DNA from: Aliirhizobium wenxiniae
GTDB taxonomy: Bacteria > Pseudomonadota > Alphaproteobacteria > Rhizobiales > Rhizobiaceae
Assembly (NCBI RefSeq): GCF_014201355.1
Contig: NZ_JACHEG010000001.1
Location: 496,001 to 560,000 of the forward strand
Reading direction: 5' to 3'
Length of the DNA: 64,000 nt
Positions within the stretch are counted from its first letter, which is position 1; each line of letters opens with the position of its first letter. Below are positions 27,434 through 36,166 of the stretch, in pieces. The notes under the pieces are model-generated. The model was given only the letters and a program-made list of their open reading frames with translations, was not told where the DNA came from and did not search any database. The position numbers were made by a program, and so were the translations under genes.

Positions 27434-27856
27434 TCAGCAGACCGAAAGCGAAATCTCCGGGCGCGTCTTCAGCGTATTGCTGACCGTGCAGATTTCCTCG
27501 GCCATATGAACGATCTGGTGGCGCTCTTCTTCCGTAAGATCGCCATCAATCTTGATCGTGACGGTGAAACGCTCGATTCGATAAGGCTCTTCGGCTGACT
27601 TTTCACCCGTTACATCAGCTGAAGCTCCATCAAATCGATCGATGATTGAAAGCTTGCTCGCTGCAATCCGTGCGCTCAGGACAAGGCAGGCGGAAAGCGA
27701 CGCAAACATCAGGTCGAGCGGATTGAACCCCTCTTCGGATGCGCCGGTTACAACGCCGATCTCGCCGCCGGTTCGGCTCGTCACCTGCGGGTGACCATTC
27801 CGCTGAACCCTGGCCACAGCCCCGATCGGGCGCCTCTTGATTTTCAGATCGACCAT
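27434..27856 (-). CDS. OsmC family peroxiredoxin-like protein
   Basis: 140-residue OsmC/Ohr superfamily protein. The first redox Cys is in SLSACLVLSARIA and the second in EEICTVSNTLK, the two-Cys arrangement used to reduce organic hydroperoxides. Ohr versus OsmC versus YhfA subgroup was not resolved. ATG 27856 starts seven bases after the lipB stop, with AAGG inside the end of lipB, so the pair is one operon. Confidence 0.88.
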   Translation of the reverse strand: MVDLKIKRRPIGAVARVQRNGHPQVTSRTGGEIGVVTGASEEGFNPLDLMFASLSACLVLSARIAASKLSIIDRFDGASADVTGEKSAEEPYRIERFTVTIKIDGDLTEEERHQIVHMAEEICTVSNTLKTRPEISLSVC

Positions 27857-27863
27857 TGTCCGC

Positions 27864-28586
27864 TCACGCCTTTTCGATGACCGTCGGCCCAAAAATCTCC
27901 TCGAAGGCCTCGCGGAGCCGAATGTCTACATCTTCCATCAGCACAAGCATGCCGAGATCGACAAGGCTCGTCACGCCGTAGGATGTCACGCCACAGGGCA
28001 CGATTCCGGAAAAATGCGAAAGATCCGGATCGACATTTAGTGACAGCCCGTGAAAACTCACCCAACGGCGCAGGCGAATGCCAAAAGCTGCGATCTTGTC
28101 TTCCGCCATGCTTCCATCCGGCAGTCGAGGCTTTTCAGGCCGCTGAACCCATACGCCGACTCGGTCTTCGCGTCGTTCCCCGCGAACATTCATCAACTCG
28201 AGCGTCTGGATGACCAGCTGCTCGAGTGCCGCGACATAGGCGCGAACATCCTGACGGCGGCGCTTGAGGTCCAGCATCACATAGGCCACCCGCTGGCCGG
28301 GACCATGATAGGTATATTCCCCACCGCGGCCGGTTTCATAAACCGGGAATCGGTTCGGCTCGATAAGATCGGCGGAGTTGGCGCTGGTGCCTGCCGTATA
28401 AAGCGGCGGGTGCTCAAGCAGCCAGACCAGTTCGTCCGCCTTGCCGTCGGCAATTGCGGCGACTTCGTGCTCCATCGTCTCAAGCGCCTCTTCATAGGGC
28501 ACGGGACAATCCGAGATACGCCAACGCACCGGCGGACAGTGCGCTGCAGGGAACATCTGATGGTCAAGATCTGTACGTGTCTGCAT
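27864..28586 (-). CDS. lipB: Octanoyl-[ACP]:protein N-octanoyltransferase
   Basis: 240-residue LipB, which moves octanoate from acyl-carrier protein to lipoyl domains such as that of GcvH. Active Cys198 lies in [14 protein letters not shown], and Lys164 in [12 protein letters not shown]. The TYHGPGQ motif (about 92-98) is also present. ATG 28586 has AGAAGG six bases upstream. It supplies the cofactor for the glycine cleavage system found elsewhere in the window. lipA is not nearby. Confidence 0.97.
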   Translation of the reverse strand: MQTRTDLDHQMFPAAHCPPVRWRISDCPVPYEEALETMEHEVAAIADGKADELVWLLEHPPLYTAGTSANSADLIEPNRFPVYETGRGGEYTYHGPGQRVAYVMLDLKRRRQDVRAYVAALEQLVIQTLELMNVRGERREDRVGVWVQRPEKPRLPDGSMAEDKIAAFGIRLRRWVSFHGLSLNVDPDLSHFSGIVPCGVTSYGVTSLVDLGMLVLMEDVDIRLREAFEEIFGPTVIEKA

Positions 28587-28721
28587 GACGGGCCTTCTGA
28601 CAAGAAGATTGTGAATTTGCAATGCGCCTCTGGGGCCTGCAAAACAAGGGGTTCATATGAGGCGAGAAAGGCGTGGTCTGTGGACTTTGTTTTTTTCCTT
28701 CAAAAAACTGTCACGGCACAC

Positions 28722-28750
28722 TTGTGCAGCCGGAATCCATTTGCTAGATG
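28722..28750 (+). promoter_or_regulatory. Candidate promoter of tRNA-Leu
   Basis: TTGTGC (28722-28727) and TAGATG (28745-28750) are separated by 17 bases, a fair match to a housekeeping promoter. Transcription would start about 25 bases before the tRNA. Confidence 0.4.
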
Positions 28751-28783
28751 CTGCCTCGCCGAAGCAATTCGGCCTACCACGAT

Positions 28784-28868
28784 GCGGTCGTGGCGGAATT
28801 GGTAGACGCGCAGCGTTGAGGTCGCTGTGGGGCAACCCGTGGAAGTTCGAGTCTTCTCGACCGCACCA
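28784..28868 (+). tRNA. tRNA-Leu (GAG)
   Basis: 85-base class II tRNA. Acceptor stem GCGGTCG / CGACCGC, anticodon loop TTGAGGT giving anticodon GAG (reads CUC/CUU), long variable arm, T-loop region GTTCGAGTC and an encoded CCA end. A factor-independent terminator follows at once. No tRNA-adjacent integrase or duplicated 3' end was seen, so no integration here. Confidence 0.97.
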
Positions 28869-28872
28869 AATT

Positions 28873-28898
28873 AACCCGGCTTCGGCCGGGTTTTTTGT
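28873..28898 (+). terminator. Terminator of tRNA-Leu
   Basis: AACCCGGC / GCCGGGTT stem with TTCG tetraloop, followed by TTTTTTGTTT. A textbook factor-independent terminator five bases after the tRNA end. Confidence 0.92.
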
Positions 28899-28994
28899 TT
28901 TATGGCAATGAGTTACTTAATGCAGCGTCCCGCACGCTAAATCATTGCGGGACACCCGAACGGCTCGCCTATTTGCGACATAGACGACGCGACA

Positions 28995-29294
28995 TCAGGC
29001 GTTGCGAGAGCCTTCGACGGCCAGGGACTGGATCACCAGACGGCAGTTTTCGTTGCCTTGAGGAAGCAGCGTCATGGGATCGACCAGACCGGCCCCGACA
29101 CCGATTGCATTGGCTGCAGCCCAGCCCCAGTTTTCCTGCGCATAGCGCAGCAGCTCCGGCGCCTCGACGGAAATGCAAGCCTTGCCGGCCTCGACGAGTT
29201 CCTGCGAAGGCACGCCCTGCAGGCGCTGCGACAGTTCCGCCTGAAGCGGCGTGACGACAAAGATGGCGAATAGATAGCTGATGAATTCCGACAC
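28995..29294 (-). CDS. Small exported or membrane-bound hypothetical protein
   Basis: 99 residues beginning MSEFISYLFAIFVVTPLQAE, a hydrophobic N-terminal helix that could be a signal or anchor. It contains two cysteines (ACISV, ENCRLV) and a small-residue-rich stretch NWGWAAANAIGVGAGLVD. The GTG start at 29294 has AGGAGG seven bases upstream, which strongly supports translation. Function unknown; conserved small proteins of this shape occur in rhizobia. Confidence 0.68.
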   Translation of the reverse strand: MSEFISYLFAIFVVTPLQAELSQRLQGVPSQELVEAGKACISVEAPELLRYAQENWGWAAANAIGVGAGLVDPMTLLPQGNENCRLVIQSLAVEGSRNA

Positions 29295-29379
29295 CGGGAC
29301 CTCCTGAGTTCAACAGGAAGATAGGTATGCCGGACTCTCCACGCCAGCAGACACAGGGCGATTCGAAAGCCTGCAGAAC

Positions 29380-29913
29380 CTAGAATTTGATTCCGACCGC
29401 CAGCCCGACATGAGTGAGGCCATCGTTCGGTCCGTCGCAGAGATTTGCATGGGACGAATGATCTGCCGTCGCCATGAGATTGACGGTGTCGGTCAGGCGC
29501 ATGCCGAGCGCCACATGCTCGCGAAACAGAAAACGGCAGCCCAGTCGCGGGCCATCACCGGTATCGAGATTGCCGTTATGGACAGTCCCGCCAAATCCCG
29601 CCTCGGCGAAAAACGTCTCGCCGAGCGGCACATGCCAGTTCAGCCCGGCATAAGCCTGATCGGTCGCGTCCGGCCCACCCGAGACGCCAAGCTGGATCCT
29701 TGGTTCCAAAAGCACGGCCGCTGCCCCGGTGCGGGAGGATTTGAATGGAGCCAGATAGATCTCTGCAGATCCGACCGCGCCCTTGTCCTTCGAGCTGCCG
29801 CTCTGGAGCAGGCCGCCGGCACCGATACGGACTTCATCGACGAGATCGCCGGAAAATACCGGTTGGGCAAACGCAATGCCAAGAACAAGTGCAAGCGGCG
29901 ATATGAATTTCAT
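29380..29913 (-). CDS. Acyloxyacyl hydrolase / PagL-like lipid A deacylase
   Basis: 177-residue outer-membrane beta-barrel protein. Signal peptide about 1-21 (SPLALVLGIAFAQPVFSG). The barrel strands alternate to the C-terminal VGLAVGIKF with terminal Phe typical of BAM substrates. The catalytic His-Ser appears in TADHSSHANLCDG, close to the PagL HxSN motif, with an acidic partner downstream. PagL enzymes remove the 3-O acyl chain from lipid A. ATG 29913 follows GAGGGA. Assignment rests on the motif and overall layout. Confidence 0.8.
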   Translation of the reverse strand: MKFISPLALVLGIAFAQPVFSGDLVDEVRIGAGGLLQSGSSKDKGAVGSAEIYLAPFKSSRTGAAAVLLEPRIQLGVSGGPDATDQAYAGLNWHVPLGETFFAEAGFGGTVHNGNLDTGDGPRLGCRFLFREHVALGMRLTDTVNLMATADHSSHANLCDGPNDGLTHVGLAVGIKF

Positions 29914-30104
29914 CGGCTTCCCTCGAATCAATGTTGAAACTGTCGAGGCAAAACCGCCGGGTGTATAGAGGTGAAAGACAACACGATGCCTTCTGTACGG
30001 TAGCGTAGACCAGCCACCGCAGGATCCCGTCTTTCAAATGAAGGCCCCGGCTTGAAGGTGGTTGCCGGCTATGGTTCAACACCGCATCATCAAGAGTGCT
30101 GCCC

Positions 30105-31037
30105 ATGTCCGATTCTCATCCGCAAAATCCGATCAAGGGCATGGCGATCATGGCGGCCTGCATGATCGTTCTGCCGATGATGGATGCGATCGCCAAATAC
30201 ATGGCGACTTTCGAGACAATGTCGCCGGGCCAGGTGACCTTCTACCGGTTCTTTTTCCAGTTTCTGGCGCTGCTGCCGATCGCCTTTTTCGTTCCCGGCG
30301 CGATCCGCGGCGGCAAGCGACCCTGGATGAACCTTCTGCGCGGCGCCCTGCATGCAGCGGCCAGCCTGATGTTCTTCATGGCGGTCAAATACATGCCGCT
30401 CGCAGACGTATTTGCGATCTATTTCGTCGAACCCTTCATGCTGACGATGATGTCGGCGCTTTTTCTCGGTGAAAAGGTCGGCTGGCGCAGATGGCTAGCC
30501 ATCGCCGTCGGTTTCGGCGGCGCCATGATCGTCATCCAGCCGAGCTACGAGATCTTCGGCTGGACGGCGCTGCTGCCAGTCCTCTGTGCCTTTCTCTACA
30601 CGCTGTACCTGTTTCTAAATCGCGCCATCGGTGACGCCGATTCGCCGCTGACCATGCAGTTCGTCGCCGGCGTCGGCGGGACATTGTTCATGACCGTAGG
30701 CCTGCTGGCCGGGCATTTCGTCTATCCCGTGGAGTTTGAAGCCTCCCTGCCCTCGTCCAGTCTCGGCCTGCTGCTGCTGATCATCCTCGGCAGCCTGTCC
30801 GGTTACGTTCATCTGCTGGTGGTGCGGGCCTTCCGCATGGCGCCGCTATCGCTTTTGGCGCCGTTCCAGTATTTCGAGATCATCTCGGCAACCGTACTCG
30901 GATATCTGCTGTTCGCCGACTTCCCGACAGCCTCCAAATGGCTTGGGATCGGGATCATCGTCGCCTCCGGCCTGTTCATCATCTGGCGCGAACGTATCAG
31001 GGTGAGACAGATTTCGGCCGAGCCGCCGCTTGGCTAG
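30105..31037 (+). CDS. DMT superfamily transporter (EamA)
   Basis: 310 residues with ten hydrophobic helices in two EamA repeats (about 12-145 and 155-295), for example MAIMAACMIVLPMMDAIAKY at the start and a Pro-containing FQYFEIISATVLGYLLF in the second. Such permeases move small metabolites; the substrate cannot be predicted. GTG 30096 is in frame, but ATG 30105 fits the spacing to AAGAG better. Confidence 0.87.
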   Translation: MSDSHPQNPIKGMAIMAACMIVLPMMDAIAKYMATFETMSPGQVTFYRFFFQFLALLPIAFFVPGAIRGGKRPWMNLLRGALHAAASLMFFMAVKYMPLADVFAIYFVEPFMLTMMSALFLGEKVGWRRWLAIAVGFGGAMIVIQPSYEIFGWTALLPVLCAFLYTLYLFLNRAIGDADSPLTMQFVAGVGGTLFMTVGLLAGHFVYPVEFEASLPSSSLGLLLLIILGSLSGYVHLLVVRAFRMAPLSLLAPFQYFEIISATVLGYLLFADFPTASKWLGIGIIVASGLFIIWRERIRVRQISAEPPLG

Positions 31038-31121
31038 TCTTCGTTAACCGACCTTATTGTCGGCCTCTCAACTTCTCCAAATTAAGAGCAATATCAGTTT
31101 CATGATGAAACGGAGAAAGAG

Positions 31122-31832
31122 ATGAGCGGCATACGCTTTTCTTTTCCGGCATGTGTCATCGCCGGAAAGGGCCGCATCGACAGGCATGACCTGTTGATTC
31201 TGCGAAAATACGCCTTCACGAACGCAATCCGTGGTTACGACGACGCCCTTCTGCTTCTTGCCTTGAACGACATGTGCCCGGTTCATTGCGAGGAATGGCC
31301 GACATATTTCGTCGAGCAGCTGGCGGTATTCATCGTCGACACAGCACCACCTCGCGGACGGCTGGACGCCGCGAAAGCCGCATGGCTGATCCGTGCACTG
31401 GCGCTTGATGGCCGGATCGAGCATCCGTTGCAGCTCGAAACGCTTCTGCACGCGATCGAACGTGCCGAAAGCTGTCCGGATATCCTGTCGGCCTTCGCGC
31501 TCGACCAGTTGCGCCACAAGCTTCTGGCTCCCCCGGAGTTATCCTACGGCGTGCCGGCACCTCGTCATGCGGGGATCACTGCCGATGACATGGCCTATGT
31601 CTGGCGGGTCTTGCGGTGCCGGGTTGATGGCGGTCGCCTCTTCATTTCGGCGCTGGAAGCATCCAGCCTCGCGATGATCGACGACGTCATACGGCATCGG
31701 GACAACCATCCCGGCTGGCAGGAAGTGATGGACTATGTGGCAGGCGAAGAGCGCCACATGGAGAGCCTTCGCTCCCATCCCTGGCTTCTGACCGATGACG
31801 ACATCGCGACCTGGGACGAACGCGTGGCTTGA
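31122..31832 (+). CDS. Conserved hypothetical protein
   Basis: 236 residues, soluble, with no recognised motif. It is rich in aromatic and charged residues; notable segments are NDMCPVHCEEWPTYFVEQLAVFIVD and a C-terminal EASSLAMIDDVIRHRDNHPGWQ. GGAGAAAGAG precedes ATG 31122. Its codon use matches neighbours, so it looks like a resident gene. The following GNAT gene starts 57 bases downstream, possibly co-transcribed. Confidence 0.62.
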   Translation: MSGIRFSFPACVIAGKGRIDRHDLLILRKYAFTNAIRGYDDALLLLALNDMCPVHCEEWPTYFVEQLAVFIVDTAPPRGRLDAAKAAWLIRALALDGRIEHPLQLETLLHAIERAESCPDILSAFALDQLRHKLLAPPELSYGVPAPRHAGITADDMAYVWRVLRCRVDGGRLFISALEASSLAMIDDVIRHRDNHPGWQEVMDYVAGEERHMESLRSHPWLLTDDDIATWDERVA

Positions 31833-31889
31833 AGCTGAATTTTCCTTGGCGACGGTTGACATGCGCCGGGCAAAACAGTCCAAGAGCGC

Positions 31890-32507
31890 ATGCACACGTC
31901 CAATCCCACGCTCCCCTTCGGCTACTCTCCCGTTCCTGCGGGAAAGCTTGCCAACATGGTCACCTGCCTCGAAATGTTCGAGCGCCCGGCCGCCCGGCCT
32001 TTGCCGCCGGAAACCGGTCTGAGGGTCGAGCATTGGGCCGCTCCTTCCGTAGACGAATACCGTGATCTCTATCGACGCGTCGGCGAGGAATGGCTGTGGG
32101 TCTCGCGGCTGGTCATGCCGGATGCCGAGCTGGAAGCGATCCTCACCGATCCGCTGATCGAGATCCATGTCCTGACCGACGGCACCCGCCGGCTGGGCCT
32201 TCTGGAACTCGATTTCCGCGAAGAGGGTGAATGCGAAATCGCCTTTTTCGGCGTGGTTTCCGAAGCGATCGGCAACGGTTCCGGCCGCATCTTGATGAAT
32301 GCAGCAATCGAAAATGCCTGGTCGCGACCGATCAAGCGTTTCTGGGTGCATACCTGCAATTTCGATCACCCGGCAGCGCTCGCCTTCTATCAGCGATCCG
32401 GCTTCACCCCTTACGCCTTCATGGTCGAGATCTGTGACGACCCGAGGATCGATGGCCGCATGTCACGGGATCTGGCGCCTCACGTTCCGATCATAGAACC
32501 CCGCTGA
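31890..32507 (+). CDS. GNAT family N-acetyltransferase
   Basis: 205 residues with a GNAT domain at about 45-190. The acetyl-CoA pyrophosphate loop is weakly conserved as EAIGNGSGRILMNAAIE (Q/RxxGxG/A-like). A later CNFDHPAALAFYQRSGFTPY is the typical strand-helix end with the ALAFYxxxGF signature. Substrate unknown. Confidence 0.85.
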   Translation: MHTSNPTLPFGYSPVPAGKLANMVTCLEMFERPAARPLPPETGLRVEHWAAPSVDEYRDLYRRVGEEWLWVSRLVMPDAELEAILTDPLIEIHVLTDGTRRLGLLELDFREEGECEIAFFGVVSEAIGNGSGRILMNAAIENAWSRPIKRFWVHTCNFDHPAALAFYQRSGFTPYAFMVEICDDPRIDGRMSRDLAPHVPIIEPR

Positions 32508-32650
32508 TCAAAGCGTGATCGGCGCCTGTCGTTTTTGCGGCTTTGTACGTCCGGTTCTGGCTTGAGCCAAATCGCCCGAGCGTGCAAAAGTCCGCGCAGA
32601 TTCTAATTCATTAACAAGACTTTCAAATTTCGAACCAAGGGAGTGACACG

Positions 32651-33778
32651 ATGGATGTCCGCGCCGCTGTTGCCGTTCAGGCAGGTAAACCGCTGGAAGT
32701 GATGACGGTTCAGCTCGACGGCCCGAAGGCCGGCGAAGTGCTGGTCGAGATCAAGGCCACTGGCATCTGCCACACCGACGATTTCACTCTTTCGGGCGCC
32801 GACCCGGAAGGCCTGTTTCCAGCCATTCTCGGCCATGAAGGTGCAGGCATCGTCGTCGATGTCGGACCCGGCGTCACCTCGCTGAAAAAGGGTGACCACG
32901 TCATTCCGCTCTACACGCCGGAATGCCGCGAGTGCTATTCCTGCACCTCGCACAAGACCAATCTCTGCACCTCGATCCGCTCTACCCAGGGTCAGGGCGT
33001 GATGCCGGACGGCACATCGCGCTTCTCGATCGGCAAGGACAAGATCCATCACTATATGGGCTGCTCGACCTTCGCGAACTTCACCGTTCTGCCGGAAATC
33101 GCGCTTGCCAAGATCAATCCCGACGCCCCCTTCGACAAGGTCTGCTATATCGGCTGCGGCGTGACGACCGGCATCGGTGCGGTCATCAACACGGCCAAGG
33201 TCGAGATCGGCTCCACCGCAATCGTCTTCGGCCTCGGCGGTATCGGCCTCAACGTGCTGCAGGGCCTGCGCCTGGCCGGTGCCGACATGATCATCGGCGT
33301 CGACATCAACCCGGACCGCAAGGAATGGGGTGAAAAGTTCGGCATGACCCACTTCGTCAACCCGAAGGAAGTCGGCGACGATATCGTTCCTTATCTCGTC
33401 AACATGACCAAGCGTCATGGCGACCTGATCGGCGGTGCCGACTACACGTTCGACTGCACCGGCAATACCAAGGTCATGCGCCAGGCGCTCGAATGCTCGC
33501 ATCGCGGCTGGGGCAAGTCGGTCATCATCGGCGTTGCAGGAGCAGGTCAGGAAATCTCGACCCGTCCGTTCCAGCTGGTCACGGGCCGCAACTGGATGGG
33601 CACGGCATTCGGCGGCGCCCGCGGCCGCACCGATGTGCCGAAGATCGTCGACTGGTATATGGAAGGCAAGATCCAGATCGACCCGATGATCACCCACACC
33701 ATGCCGCTCGAAGACATCAACAAGGGTTTCGACCTGATGCACAAGGGTGAATCGATCCGCGGCGTGGTGGTCTATTGA
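32651..33778 (+). CDS. frmA: S-(hydroxymethyl)glutathione dehydrogenase
   Basis: Class III zinc alcohol dehydrogenase that oxidises S-hydroxymethylglutathione, the adduct of formaldehyde and glutathione, with NAD+. 375 residues, full length. Catalytic zinc ligands are in GICHTDDFTLSG and GHEGAGIV; structural zinc cysteines in PECRECYSCTSHKTNLC; nucleotide motif GLGGIGLNVLQGLRLAGA. It heads a formaldehyde detoxification block with fghA 2.4 kb downstream, the small genes between being in the same direction. Confidence 0.96.
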   Translation: MDVRAAVAVQAGKPLEVMTVQLDGPKAGEVLVEIKATGICHTDDFTLSGADPEGLFPAILGHEGAGIVVDVGPGVTSLKKGDHVIPLYTPECRECYSCTSHKTNLCTSIRSTQGQGVMPDGTSRFSIGKDKIHHYMGCSTFANFTVLPEIALAKINPDAPFDKVCYIGCGVTTGIGAVINTAKVEIGSTAIVFGLGGIGLNVLQGLRLAGADMIIGVDINPDRKEWGEKFGMTHFVNPKEVGDDIVPYLVNMTKRHGDLIGGADYTFDCTGNTKVMRQALECSHRGWGKSVIIGVAGAGQEISTRPFQLVTGRNWMGTAFGGARGRTDVPKIVDWYMEGKIQIDPMITHTMPLEDINKGFDLMHKGESIRGVVVY

Positions 33779-34236
33779 CCACCGCCTCCACCTACATTGT
33801 CGACGTGCGGAGGCTGGAAGAGTTCTCCGCACTCGACCTCTACGCCATGCTGAAAATGCGCGTCGACGTCTTCGTCGTCGAGCAGACCTGCCCCTATCCC
33901 GAGCTTGACGGCAACGATCCCGATTGCCTGCATCTGCGGCTGATGGATGGCGACGATCTTCTCGCCTGCGCCCGCCTCTGGCGCCCGACGCAGGATCACC
34001 TGCCCCGCATCGGCCGTGTCGCCGTATCGCCCAACCACCGCGGCAAGCGGCTCGGTGATGCCCTGATGCGCGAGGCGATCACCGAATGCGAAAAGGCCTA
34101 TCCCGGCGAAGCGATCGAGATCTCCGCCCAGGCGCATCTGCAGAAATTCTATGGCTCGCTCGGTTTCGAGCGGACATCCGAGGAATATCTGGAAGACGGC
34201 ATTCCGCATGTGGATATGATACGACCATTGCGATAG
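33775..34236 (+). CDS. ElaA-like GNAT acetyltransferase
   Basis: 153 residues, GNAT fold of the ElaA type: LYAMLKMRVDVFVVEQTCPYPELDG near the start, then RIGRVAVSPNHRGKRLGDALM (acetyl-CoA loop; about 79-99) and LQKFYGSLGFERTSEEYLEDGIPH at the end. TTG 33775 overlaps the frmA stop by four bases (TTGA), implying translational coupling with the dehydrogenase. Substrate not known. Confidence 0.9.
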   Translation: MTTASTYIVDVRRLEEFSALDLYAMLKMRVDVFVVEQTCPYPELDGNDPDCLHLRLMDGDDLLACARLWRPTQDHLPRIGRVAVSPNHRGKRLGDALMREAITECEKAYPGEAIEISAQAHLQKFYGSLGFERTSEEYLEDGIPHVDMIRPLR

Positions 34237-34257
34237 CTTGACCCTTTCAAAAGTTGA

Positions 34258-34593
34258 TTGGGTATCGCATTGGAAGCTGAGAAGAATTGGAAGCTCAAGC
34301 TAAGATACGGGAAACTGCAAACGCCTTTCCAGCATTTCACGATGATGGCGGAGGGCGAAATAGTCGAGACTAATGCGGACTTCGATATCCAAGTTGGTAC
34401 GCCAGCATTTTTCAGAATGAATGTATGGGCGCTGGACCCAGAGCAAGCGGTCGACATGATCATCACAATCGGTCGACATATCGGATTCGAGACGACAGGT
34501 CGGGTATACACATATTCGACGGAGGCCAAAGAGCCCCCGAATGAAAATCCGAGAGCGTATGACTTGAATTTCACGCCGTTTGAAAGGGATTAG
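34258..34593 (+). CDS. Hypothetical protein, lower GC than neighbours
   Basis: 111 residues, no recognised domain. The text AEKNWKLKLRYGKLQTPFQHFTMMAEGEIVE near the start and ENPRAYDLNFTPFERD at the end suggest a small beta-rich protein. GC content and codon choice (AGA, ATA, CTA, TTG) differ from the flanks. TTG 34258 or TTG 34270 may be the start. It lies 21 bases after the ElaA-like gene. Small proteins like this occur in rhizobia; the role is unknown. Confidence 0.5.
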   Translation: MGIALEAEKNWKLKLRYGKLQTPFQHFTMMAEGEIVETNADFDIQVGTPAFFRMNVWALDPEQAVDMIITIGRHIGFETTGRVYTYSTEAKEPPNENPRAYDLNFTPFERD

Positions 34594-34753
34594 GTCAAAG
34601 CTCTGAGACTAGCTCGCAATCCTATGACGCAGAAATACTGTCGATATTGCCAGGATTGATTACGTCCATATACCTCATAGTCGATCTGCAGTGCTTGCTT
34701 TTCCTTTGCCCCGATCTATCATCCATGACGGGAAGAAAAGAGAGGAAGCAACC

Positions 34754-34942
34754 ATGTACAAATTCGAAGTCTACAAGGATAAGGCAGGCGAGTTTCGTTT
34801 CCGTTTCAAGGCCTCCAACGGCCAGAGCATGTTTTCCTCAGAAGGTTATGCAGCCAAGGCCTCTGCCATAGCCGCCATCGAATCCATCAAGAAAAACGCG
34901 CCCGGCGCAACCGTCGACGACCAGACGACAGCGGTAGCGTGA
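34754..34942 (+). CDS. YegP family (DUF1508) protein
   Basis: 62 residues holding one DUF1508 repeat: KFEVYKDKAGEFRFRFKASNGQSMFSSEGYAAKASAIAAIESIKKNA, a known small fold of unknown role. ATG 34754 has AGAGGAAG upstream. About 160 AT-rich bases separate it from the gene before, so it may have its own promoter. Confidence 0.88.
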   Translation: MYKFEVYKDKAGEFRFRFKASNGQSMFSSEGYAAKASAIAAIESIKKNAPGATVDDQTTAVA

Positions 34943-34991
34943 TCTGCTAAGTCGCTTCCTTGTTGAATTGTCTACGAGGAAGCGAATAGCC

Positions 34992-35438
34992 TTGATCTAT
35001 GTCGATGCCGATGCCTGCCCGGTGAAGCCGGAAATTCTGAAGGTCGCAGAGCGCCACGGCCTTGAGGTGACCTTTGTCGCCAATTCTGGCCTGCGCCCGT
35101 CCCGTGATCCGATGGTCAAGAACGTCATCGTTTCGGGAGCCTTCGATGCTGCCGATGACTGGATCGCCGAACGTGCCGCGACCGGCGACATCGTGGTGAC
35201 CGCAGACGTGCCGCTTGCGGGGCGTTGCGTCGCTGCAGGTGCATTTGTCACCGGCCCGACCGGACGCCTGTTCGACAAGACCAATATCGGCATGGCGACC
35301 GCGATGCGCGACCTCGGCGCTCATCTGCGCGAGACGGGTGAAAGCAAGGGATATAACGCTGCCTTCTCGCCGCGGGATCGCTCGGCGTTTCTGGAAACCC
35401 TCGACAGGCTCTGCCGCAGGGCAAAATCGGCCGGCTGA
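34992..35438 (+). CDS. YaiI/YqxD family protein (UPF0178, DUF188)
   Basis: 148 residues starting LIYVDADACPVKPEI, the UPF0178 signature, with DADACPVK as the acidic core resembling a PIN-like nuclease. Later DIVVTADVPLAGRC and GRLFDKTNIG are family-typical. No activity is established. TTG 34992 follows GAGGAAG at nine bases and matches the usual family N-terminus better than the in-frame TTG at 34968. Confidence 0.88.
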   Translation: MIYVDADACPVKPEILKVAERHGLEVTFVANSGLRPSRDPMVKNVIVSGAFDAADDWIAERAATGDIVVTADVPLAGRCVAAGAFVTGPTGRLFDKTNIGMATAMRDLGAHLRETGESKGYNAAFSPRDRSAFLETLDRLCRRAKSAG

Positions 35439-35458
35439 ACGATACAGGTGAATTGGGC

Positions 35459-36130
35459 ATGGCAAAAAGCGAGGGCGGCAAAGTCAAACGGCATTGGCGC
35501 CACCATCGCCATGGTCCCTTCTTTGTCGCGGCAATTGCGGCACTCATCACCCTGCCCGTCCTGATCTTCCTGCTGCCAGAACTGGCGGCGGCCCTGACGG
35601 CGATCGTGTTTTTCGTCGTCTATCTCATCCTGATCGGCTTGCGCGTCCGCCATCTCGATGCAGACCGGCTGCAGGCGAGCGGCCAGAATACCGACGAACC
35701 AGCCCCGATCATTCTCGCCGTCACCCTGCTTGCAGCAGTCGCTGCGCTCGTTACGCTATTCGAGGCCCTGAACCAGAAGCAGCCGTCGGGCCTGCTGGAC
35801 GTGGCAGTCGGCTTTGCTGCCGTCATTCTCGGATGGTTTTCCATCCACACGATGTTCTCGCTGCATTACGCCCATCTCTACTGGCGCCCCGGCGAGAAGG
35901 ACGACGGCAAATCGGTCGGCGGACTGGAATTCCCTCAAACGGATCGTCCCGGAGCATGGGACTTTCTCTATTTCGGTTACGTCATCGGCATGACCGCGCA
36001 GACCTCCGATGTCGCAATCACAGCGACGGACATGCGCAAAATCAATCTGCTTCATGCGGTCGTGTCTTTCTTTTTCAATACGATACTGGTAGCCGCTGCG
36101 GTTAATGCCGTCGTCTCGCTCGCGACCTGA
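35459..36130 (+). CDS. DUF1345 family membrane protein
   Basis: 223 residues with five or six membrane helices. The signature FVAAIAALITLPVLIFLLP region is followed by an HTMFSLHYAHLYW segment and, near the end, PGAWDFLYFGYVIGMTAQTSDV. No catalytic motif. ATG 35459 is preceded by AGGTGA. Function of the family is unknown. Confidence 0.82.
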   Translation: MAKSEGGKVKRHWRHHRHGPFFVAAIAALITLPVLIFLLPELAAALTAIVFFVVYLILIGLRVRHLDADRLQASGQNTDEPAPIILAVTLLAAVAALVTLFEALNQKQPSGLLDVAVGFAAVILGWFSIHTMFSLHYAHLYWRPGEKDDGKSVGGLEFPQTDRPGAWDFLYFGYVIGMTAQTSDVAITATDMRKINLLHAVVSFFFNTILVAAAVNAVVSLAT

Positions 36131-36166
36131 ACACTTGAACCTCGCAAGCCCGAAAGGACTATTCTT

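Noticed and set aside
28784..28868. tRNA-Leu as an integration site
   Set aside because: No integrase and no repeat of the tRNA 3' end within the next kilobases by eye.
28657..28911. Plus-strand frame across the tRNA-Leu gene
   Set aside because: Runs through the tRNA and its terminator; not a gene.
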